Source: VBCK01 sp035511515 (GTDB lineage: Bacteria > Pseudomonadota > Gammaproteobacteria > Burkholderiales > Burkholderiaceae_F). From it: a stretch of DNA of 21,317 bases. Shown in pieces: positions 16,116 through 21,317 of the stretch; position 1 is the first letter of the stretch; every line of letters starts with the position of its first letter. The stretch is taken from positions 1 through 21,317 of the forward strand of contig DATKFG010000141.1 in assembly GCA_035511515.1 (NCBI GenBank), written 5' to 3'. A model generated the notes under the pieces. It saw nothing but the letters and a program-made list of their open reading frames with translations, searched no databases and was not told the origin of the DNA. A program made the position numbers and the translations under genes.

Positions 16116-16796
16116 CTATTCGGCGGCCGCCATCGGATACATGATGATCGAGAGGAAGCGGATCGGGCACTTGACCAGCTTCTCCGGGCCGTGCGGCACC
16201 TCGCCGTTGAAGGTGAGGGCATCGCCGGGCACCAGGTCGTATACGTTCTTGCCGTGCCGGTAGTGGATGTGTCCCTCCAGCATATAGATGAATTCGACTC
16301 CGGCGTGTTCGAAGATCGGAAAGGTCTCCGAAGCCTTCTCGATGGTGATCAGAAACGGCTCGAACAGCCGCGTGGGTCCCTGATCGTAGGCCAGCAGCTG
16401 GTAGGTATGTCCGCTGCGCGTGCCGCGTCGCGGCACTTCCATGCCTTTGCCCTTCTTGACCAGTTGCACGCCCCCGTCGGCCACGTCGTAGTTTCGGAAC
16501 AGCGCGGACAGCGACACGCCCAGGCCGTGCGCCAGGCGCGACAGCGTCTCCAGGCTGGTCGCGGTCTGCCCCGTCTCGATCCGCGACAGCATGCCGCGGC
16601 TGATTCCGCTGCGGTCCGAGATGTCGGCGATCGTGAGTCCGTGCTTGCGCCGCAGCTCCCGGATCGTGCTGCCCAGGTAACGCTCCAGCGGGCTAGAACC
16701 GCTCTCGCGTCCGTGCGTCGGACCACGGGCCGCGGCCGGCTGCGGCGTTCGGCCCGGGGAGGAAAGCGTGGGGCGCGCGAGGCGACGATCGGACAT
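16116..16796 (-). CDS. XRE-family regulator with C-terminal cupin sensor domain
   Basis: This 226-residue transcription regulator belongs to the SutR/PuuR-like class. Residues 1-36 are a low-complexity tail. Residues ~42-98 form the XRE helix-turn-helix (STIRELRRKHGLTIADISDR, SGISRGMLSRIETGQTATS, LETLSRLAHGLGVSLSALF). Residues ~145-222 form a small-molecule-binding cupin with FEHAGVEFIYMLEGHIHYRHGK and VPGDALTFNGEVPHGPE; His164, Glu168 and His202 are candidate metal ligands. It is transcribed away from the second sox set across a 157-base AT-rich gap, the usual layout for a local regulator of the divergent operon. XRE-cupin proteins often sense amino acids, amines or their derivatives, so it may sense the second Sox enzyme's substrate. 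The start is ATG 16796; no other start fits. The ligand cannot be told from sequence. Confidence 0.88.
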   Translation of the reverse strand: MSDRRLARPTLSSPGRTPQPAAARGPTHGRESGSSPLERYLGSTIRELRRKHGLTIADISDRSGISRGMLSRIETGQTATSLETLSRLAHGLGVSLSALFRNYDVADGGVQLVKKGKGMEVPRRGTRSGHTYQLLAYDQGPTRLFEPFLITIEKASETFPIFEHAGVEFIYMLEGHIHYRHGKNVYDLVPGDALTFNGEVPHGPEKLVKCPIRFLSIIMYPMAAAE

Positions 16797-16807
16797 GGCG
16801 ATCGGCG

Positions 16808-16880
16808 GATTTTACTAGTGGGAAAATAAGTTGACTGGCACAAAAACAAAAGTGCATACTACGCAAAATTAGTTTCAGCC
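16808..16880. promoter_or_regulatory. Divergent promoter region between XRE-cupin regulator and second sox operon
   Basis: This is an AT-rich island in otherwise GC-rich DNA. On the plus strand, TTGACT (16831-16836) and CATACT (16855-16860) are separated by 18 bases and form a plausible sigma-70 promoter for the second sox set. On the minus strand, a TTTGTT/TATTTT pair with a spacer near 16 bases overlaps it and could serve the regulator. A short palindrome ACTAGT is at 16814-16819. Overlapping divergent promoters would let one bound regulator control both genes. Confidence 0.45.
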
Positions 16881-16893
16881 AGGAATCTTCACT

Positions 16894-16915
16894 GCGCCTG
16901 CAGGACGGCAGGCGC
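16894..16915 (+). promoter_or_regulatory. Leader hairpin upstream of second soxB
   Basis: GCGCCTGC (16894-16901) and GCAGGCGC (16908-16915) form a perfect 8-base-pair, GC-rich stem with a 6-base loop, followed by TTTGT. It lies 38 bases before the ATG of the second soxB and downstream of the candidate promoter, so it would be in the mRNA leader. It resembles a weak intrinsic terminator or attenuator; as DNA it could also be an operator for the XRE dimer. Confidence 0.5.
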
Positions 16916-16953
16916 TTTGTCTGCACGATCCGAACCGCCGGAGCCGAGCTGCA

Positions 16954-18195
16954 ATGCCGTGGCGCCTGTTGCGTTTTGCGTTGTCGCGCAAGTATCCCGA
17001 GCCGCGCATTTTCGCAGCGCCGCGCGAGCTGAAGCGCCACTACGACGTGGTGATCATCGGTGGCGGCGGCCACGGCGTGGCGGCCGCCTACTACCTGGCC
17101 CGCGACCACGGCATCACCAACGTGGCGGTGCTGGAAAAGGGCTACCTCGGCGGAGGCAACACCGGGCGCAACACGACCATCATCCGCTCCAACTACCTGA
17201 CGCCGGAAGGCGTGCAGTTCTACGACGCCAGCGTGCGGATCTGGCAGCAGCTGTCCGAGGAGTTGCGACTGAACCTGTTTTATTCCACGCGCGGGCATTT
17301 CACGCTGGCGCACACTGACGCGGCCATGCGCACGATGCGCTGGCGTGCCGAGGTCAACAAACACTACGGGGTCGATTCCGAGGTGGTCGACGCGGCCGAG
17401 TTCAAGCGCGCCTGCCCCCAGATCGACCTGTCGTGCGGCGGACATGCGCCCATCCTGGGGGCGCTGTATCACGCGCCCGGCGCCATCGCACGCCACGACG
17501 CGGTGGCGTGGGGCTACGCGCGCGGCGCCAGCGAACGCGGCGTCGAGATCCACCAGGGCACGCAGGTCACCGGCATCGATGTCGTGGCCGGCCGCGTGCG
17601 CGCGGTGCGCACCAACCGCGGAACGGTCGAGACGGGCCGGGTCTTGAGCGCGGTGGCCGGCTACACCCCGCGCATCACCGATATGGTGGGCCTGCGCACG
17701 CCGATCATCGTGCACCCGCTGCAGGCGATGGTGAGCGAACCGATGAAGCCCTGGCTGGACCCTATCCTCGTCTCCGGCAGCCTGCACGTCTACGTGAGCC
17801 AGAGCGCGCGCGGCGAACTGGTGATGGGCGCCTCGCTCGATCCGTACGAAGTGCAGTCGACCCGCTCGACGCTCGATTTCGTCGAGGGCCTTTCGGCACA
17901 CATGCTGGACATGTTCCCGTTCCTGTCGAACGTTAAGGTGATGCGGCAGTGGGCGGGAATGGCGGACATGACGCCGGACTTCGCGCCGATCATGGGGTGT
18001 ACCGACGTCGGCGGGTTCTACCTGGACGCCGGCTGGGGCACCTGGGGCTTCAAGGCCACGCCGATCAGCGGCAAGACGATGGCCCGCACCGTGGCCACCG
18101 ACCGCAACGATCCGCTGATCACCGGCTTCTCGCTGGACCGGTTCCGCCGCTATGCGCTGACCGGCGAAAAAGGCGCGGCCTCGGTCGGGCACTGA
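16954..18195 (+). CDS. soxB: SoxB-type flavin subunit of a second, diverged sarcosine oxidase-like enzyme
   Basis: This 413-residue paralogue of the SoxB at 6407 should be the FAD/FMN subunit of a heterotetrameric amine oxidase. IIGGGGHGVAAAYYLA is at 34-49 and GGGNTGRNTTIIRSNYL at 66-82. His181 in ARHDAVAWG (the FMN-linked His) and Lys367 in GFKATP are both kept, so flavin chemistry should be intact. The glycine-rich loop before the Lys reads GTWGF here but GTGGF in the first set, and the N-terminus and middle differ widely, so this is an old paralogue rather than a recent duplication. The start is ATG 16954 with GGAG at 16940-16943. The substrate may be sarcosine or another N-methyl amino acid; N-methylglutamate dehydrogenase is built from the same four-subunit family. 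soxD2 follows after 79 bases. Confidence 0.88.
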   Translation: MPWRLLRFALSRKYPEPRIFAAPRELKRHYDVVIIGGGGHGVAAAYYLARDHGITNVAVLEKGYLGGGNTGRNTTIIRSNYLTPEGVQFYDASVRIWQQLSEELRLNLFYSTRGHFTLAHTDAAMRTMRWRAEVNKHYGVDSEVVDAAEFKRACPQIDLSCGGHAPILGALYHAPGAIARHDAVAWGYARGASERGVEIHQGTQVTGIDVVAGRVRAVRTNRGTVETGRVLSAVAGYTPRITDMVGLRTPIIVHPLQAMVSEPMKPWLDPILVSGSLHVYVSQSARGELVMGASLDPYEVQSTRSTLDFVEGLSAHMLDMFPFLSNVKVMRQWAGMADMTPDFAPIMGCTDVGGFYLDAGWGTWGFKATPISGKTMARTVATDRNDPLITGFSLDRFRRYALTGEKGAASVGH

Positions 18196-18274
18196 CCGCC
18201 ACAGGCCCGCGACTCGCGAAGATGTCGAAAAGAACCTCTCATCCGAACATTGGCTGGGGGAAGGAGCGCCGGCC

Positions 18275-18529
18275 ATGAAAATCCTGGTCTGTCCTGTCAA
18301 CGGCCCGCGCGTCGTGGCCGAGTTCGTCTACTGGGGCGAAGTGCGCCAGATGCCCGACCCGGATCGAGTCTCCGACGACGCCTGGGCCGACTACGTGTTC
18401 AACCGCAACGGCGCCCCGGGCGTGAAGAAAGAGTGGTGGTGCCACGCACCGAGCAACACGTGGTTCATCGCCGAGCGCGACACCGAGCGCGACCTCGTGC
18501 TGCGCACGTATCTGCCGGGGGAATCCTGA
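18275..18529 (+). CDS. soxD: SoxD-type delta subunit, second set, lacking two zinc-ligand cysteines
   Basis: This 84-residue homologue of the zinc-binding delta subunit keeps the family skeleton: EFVYWGEV near 16-23, WADYVFNRN near 37-45, EWWCH at 53-57 and FIAERDTERD near 64-73. Of the four zinc ligands in the first SoxD (Cys6, Cys9, His59, Cys63), Cys6 and a His (57) remain, while the other two positions are Asn (Asn9 in CPVNGPR and Asn61 in APSNTWF). A Cys56 next to the His is extra. A conserved CPxNGPR-type SoxD subgroup exists in other proteobacteria as far as I recall, so this is probably a natural variant and not decay. The start is ATG 18275, 8 bases after AAGGAG (18261-18266). Its stop overlaps the next start by one base (TGATG). 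Confidence 0.87.
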   Translation: MKILVCPVNGPRVVAEFVYWGEVRQMPDPDRVSDDAWADYVFNRNGAPGVKKEWWCHAPSNTWFIAERDTERDLVLRTYLPGES

Positions 18530-21317
18530 TGCGGCTGCCGCCAGTTCCCGGCGAGTGGATCGACCGCAGCCGGCCGCTGCAATTCCGCTTCGAAGGCACC
18601 GCCGCACACGGCTTCGCCGGCGACACGATCAGCAGCGCACTGTGGGCGCAAGGACTGCGCATGCTGGGACGCAGCTTCAAATACCACCGCCCGCGCGGTG
18701 TGCTGTCGTTCGCCAATCACGACGCCAACGTGATCGTGCAGCAGGGCGAGCGGCTGAACGTGCGGGCCGATGTCAGCGCAGCGGAGCCGTCGGCGGAACT
18801 GACCGCGGTCAATACGTTCGGTGGCCTGCGGCGCGACCGCGCTGCCGTGCTGGGCCGGATGGCGGCCGTGCTGCCGGTGGGTTTCTACTACAAGGCCTTT
18901 TACACGCGGCGCCTGTTTCCGATGTGGGAGCGGATGTTCCGCAGGCTCACCGGTCTTGGCCGCGTCGACTTCGCCGCGCCTCGGCTGCGCACGCCGAAGC
19001 AGTACGGGTTCTGCGACGTGCTGGTGATCGGCGCCGGCCCCTCCGGTCTGGCGGCGGCCGTCGCCGCGGGCGAGGCCGGCGCGCGCGTCGTGGTGGTCGA
19101 CGAGAACGCGCGGCCGGGCGGCAGCGGCTTCTACCAGCTTGGAGGCGAAGCCCGCGCGCGTGCCGCCACCCAGGCGCTGCTGGACCGGCTCGGCGCGTTG
19201 CGCAATGTGCAGCTGCTGCCCGCGACCTGCGCGGCCGGCTGCTACGCGGACCACTGGGTGCCGCTGATCGATGGCGGCCGGCTCACCAAGATGCGGGCCA
19301 GGGCCGTGGTGGTTGCGAGCGGGGCGTTCGAGCAGCCCGCCGTGTTCCGCAACAACGATCTGCCCGGGGTGATGCTGGCGTCGGCGGCCCAGCGCCTGAT
19401 TTACCGATACGCCGTGCAGCCGATGCAGCGCGCCGTGGTGCTGACCGCCAACAGCGACGGCTATCGCGCCGCGCTCGATCTGCTGGCGGCCGGCGTGCAG
19501 CTCGTGGCGCTGGTCGATCTGCGCGCGGACGCCGACGAGCCGCTGCTCGCGCGGCTTCGAGAGAGCGGCGTCGAAGCCGTCGCCGGCGCCTGCGTCTACG
19601 AAGCGGTGGCCGACCCGCGCTCCGGCGCGCTCGCCGCCGTGCGGATCGGCCGCATTGGGGCGGACGGCCAGCCCGATCCGGCGTCGCTGCGCAGGATCGA
19701 ATGCGATGGGTTGGCGATGAGCGTCGGCTGGGCCGCGGCGGCCAATTTGCTGCATCAGGCGGGCGCGACGATGCGCTACGAGGAAGGCCTTGCCCAGTTC
19801 GTGCCCGACCAGCTGCCCGAGGGCGTGTACGCCTGCGGCCGGGTCAACGGCGTGTTCGGCTTCGAGCGCAAGGTCGCCGACGGCCGCCGGGCCGGCCAGG
19901 CGGCGGCGAGTCGCGCCGGCTTCGGGGCGGCCGCGCCCGCGACGATTGAGCGCGACGCGCAGCCTGCGAGCCACGCCTGGCCGATCGTGGCGCATCCGCA
20001 CGGCAAGAACTTCGTCGACTTCGATGAGGATCTGCAGCTGCAGGATCTGGAAAACGCCGCTCAGGAGGGTTTCGACAGCGTCGAGCTGCTCAAGCGCTAT
20101 TCGACGCTCGGCATGGGCCCCAGCCAGGGCAAGCACTCCAACATGAACGGGCTGCGGGTGCTGGCGCGTCTGACCGGACAATCGCCGCAGCAGGTCGGCA
20201 CCACCACCGCGCGCGCCTTCTTCCACCCGGTGCCGATGGCGCACCTGGCCGGGCGCGGCTTCGTGCCCGAACGGCACACCCCGCTGCGCGCGCATCACGA
20301 GCGCCTCGGCGCGCAGTGGATGCCGGCCGGTGTCTGGATGCGGCCCGAGTACTACCGCATCGAGGGGCGGTCGCGCCAGGCCTGCATCGAGCAGGAGGCG
20401 CGGCGCGTGCGCAGCGCAGTCGGAATCATCGATGTGGGCACCCTGGGCAAGCTGGATGTGCGCGGTCCGCAGGCGGCCGACTTCCTCGAGCGCGTCTACA
20501 CCGGGCGCTACGCGCGGATGAAAGTCGGGTCGACCCGCTACGCGGTGATGTGCGACGAGGCCGGCGTGCTGATCGACGAGGGCGTGGTCGCGCGCCTGGC
20601 CGAAGATCACTTCTACTTCACGACCACCACGGGCGGAGCCGCCAACGTCTATCGCGAGCTCTCGCGGCTGAACGCGATGTGGCGGCTGGACTGCGGCCTG
20701 GTGAACCTGACCGGCGCCCACTGCGCGGTCAACCTGGCCGGCCCGCACAGCCGCGAGGTGCTCGGTCCGCTCACCGAACTGGATCTGTCCGGGGCGGCCT
20801 TCCCGTATCTGGCGGTGCGCAGCGGCCGCGTGGCCGGCATCGCGGCCCGTCTGATGCGGGTCGGCTTCGTGGGCGAGTGGGGATTCGAGATCCACGTGGC
20901 GGCCGAATACGGGCCGGCGCTGTGGGAGGCGCTGATGCGCTCGGGCGAACGCCACGGAATCGGTCCGTTCGGGGTCGAGGCGCAGCGCCTGCTGCGGCTG
21001 GAAAAGGGGCACCTGATCCTGGGCCAGGACACCGACGGCCTGACCACGCCTCTGGAGGTGGGCCTGGATTGGGCGGTCGCGATGGACAAGCCGTTCTTTG
21101 TGGGCCAGCGCAGCCTGAAGGCGATCGCCGCGCAGCCGCGCCGCCAGCAGCTGGTGCCGTTCACGCTGGCGCCGGACCACCCGGATCAAGCGCCGAAGGA
21201 ATGCCACCTGGTGATCGAGGCTGGCGCAATAGCGGGCCGCGTGACCAGCGTCTACAGCAGCCCGCACCTGGGGTGCACGATCGGGCTGGCGTTCGTGCGG
21301 CCCGACATGGCGCAGAA
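18529..21317 (+). CDS. soxA: SoxA-type alpha subunit, second set (3' end outside window)
   Basis: This is the first 929 codons of a ~960-1000-residue large subunit, open at the window end. Layout matches the first SoxA: a ferredoxin-like fold without cluster cysteines (LQFRFEGTAAHGFAG, GRSFKYHRPRGVL, residues ~17-60), an oxidoreductase domain with VIGAGPSGLAAAVAAG at 166-181 and ASGAFEQPAVFRNNDLPGVM near 264-283, a linker with LKRYSTLGMGPSQGK near 522-536, and a GcvT-like folate domain from about 585 (IDVGTLGKLDVRGP, VMCDEAGVLIDEGV, FTTTTGGAANV, RLEKGHLILGQDTDG). The folate domain looks intact, so methylene-tetrahydrofolate should be a product, which would separate it from simple dehydrogenases. 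It starts at ATG 18529, sharing one base with the soxD2 stop. A soxG partner is expected just downstream of the window. Confidence 0.9.
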   Translation, partial: MRLPPVPGEWIDRSRPLQFRFEGTAAHGFAGDTISSALWAQGLRMLGRSFKYHRPRGVLSFANHDANVIVQQGERLNVRADVSAAEPSAELTAVNTFGGLRRDRAAVLGRMAAVLPVGFYYKAFYTRRLFPMWERMFRRLTGLGRVDFAAPRLRTPKQYGFCDVLVIGAGPSGLAAAVAAGEAGARVVVVDENARPGGSGFYQLGGEARARAATQALLDRLGALRNVQLLPATCAAGCYADHWVPLIDGGRLTKMRARAVVVASGAFEQPAVFRNNDLPGVMLASAAQRLIYRYAVQPMQRAVVLTANSDGYRAALDLLAAGVQLVALVDLRADADEPLLARLRESGVEAVAGACVYEAVADPRSGALAAVRIGRIGADGQPDPASLRRIECDGLAMSVGWAAAANLLHQAGATMRYEEGLAQFVPDQLPEGVYACGRVNGVFGFERKVADGRRAGQAAASRAGFGAAAPATIERDAQPASHAWPIVAHPHGKNFVDFDEDLQLQDLENAAQEGFDSVELLKRYSTLGMGPSQGKHSNMNGLRVLARLTGQSPQQVGTTTARAFFHPVPMAHLAGRGFVPERHTPLRAHHERLGAQWMPAGVWMRPEYYRIEGRSRQACIEQEARRVRSAVGIIDVGTLGKLDVRGPQAADFLERVYTGRYARMKVGSTRYAVMCDEAGVLIDEGVVARLAEDHFYFTTTTGGAANVYRELSRLNAMWRLDCGLVNLTGAHCAVNLAGPHSREVLGPLTELDLSGAAFPYLAVRSGRVAGIAARLMRVGFVGEWGFEIHVAAEYGPALWEALMRSGERHGIGPFGVEAQRLLRLEKGHLILGQDTDGLTTPLEVGLDWAVAMDKPFFVGQRSLKAIAAQPRRQQLVPFTLAPDHPDQAPKECHLVIEAGAIAGRVTSVYSSPHLGCTIGLAFVRPDMAQ

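Noticed and set aside
18391..21267. Long antisense open frame opposite the second soxD and soxA
   Set aside because: Same codon-mirror effect; no recognisable domain, and the plus-strand genes are clear homologues of known proteins.
6407..21317. Long-range direct repeat between the two sox operons as a recent duplication
   Set aside because: The two sets differ at many residues, in spacing, and in the SoxD metal site, so they are old paralogues rather than a recent tandem copy.

Overview
The window is high-GC DNA that looks like a beta- or gammaproteobacterium. The Pseudomonas/Burkholderia-style betaine-degradation genes, the GbdR-type regulator and a DUF2937 protein support this, but the sequence alone does not fix a genus. 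No tRNA, rRNA, insertion sequence, phage gene or CRISPR array was seen. Genes are tightly packed, with GTG/TTG starts and 1-8 base overlaps, as expected for chromosomal catabolic operons.

Left part (1 to about 12980, all + strand): a near-complete lower glycine betaine pathway. In order it holds the end of dgcB (dimethylglycine demethylation), a dedicated electron transfer flavoprotein pair, a GbdR-like activator, a short intergenic repeat, a solitary choline-type periplasmic binding protein (ChoX-like), an iron-sulfur L-serine ammonia-lyase, and a full heterotetrameric sarcosine oxidase set soxB-soxD-soxA-soxG. A secreted DUF1329 protein follows soxG after 10 bases. The inferred flow is choline capture, then dimethylglycine to sarcosine (DgcAB with ETF), sarcosine to glycine (SoxBDAG, C1 unit to folate), glycine to serine by a GlyA that is not in the window, and serine to pyruvate (SdaA).

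Middle (about 12998 to 16796, all - strand): a PQQ-dependent quinohemoprotein alcohol dehydrogenase convergent with the DUF1329 gene, a 380-base stretch without a confident gene, a small DUF2937 membrane protein, and an XRE-cupin regulator.

Right part (16797 to the end, + strand): a divergent AT-rich control region with a leader hairpin, then a second, diverged soxB-soxD-soxA set, whose soxA runs off the window. The second SoxD lacks two of the four zinc ligands present in the first one, while both SoxB copies keep the flavin-linked His and the oxygen-reactive Lys. The second set is therefore probably an active enzyme of a different subfamily, perhaps acting on another N-methyl amino acid under control of the XRE-cupin protein.

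Most of the window is recognisable biology. The parts most worth a second look are the second Sox set and its control region, the altered metal site of the PQQ enzyme, and the placement of the PQQ enzyme and DUF1329 protein between two Sox clusters.
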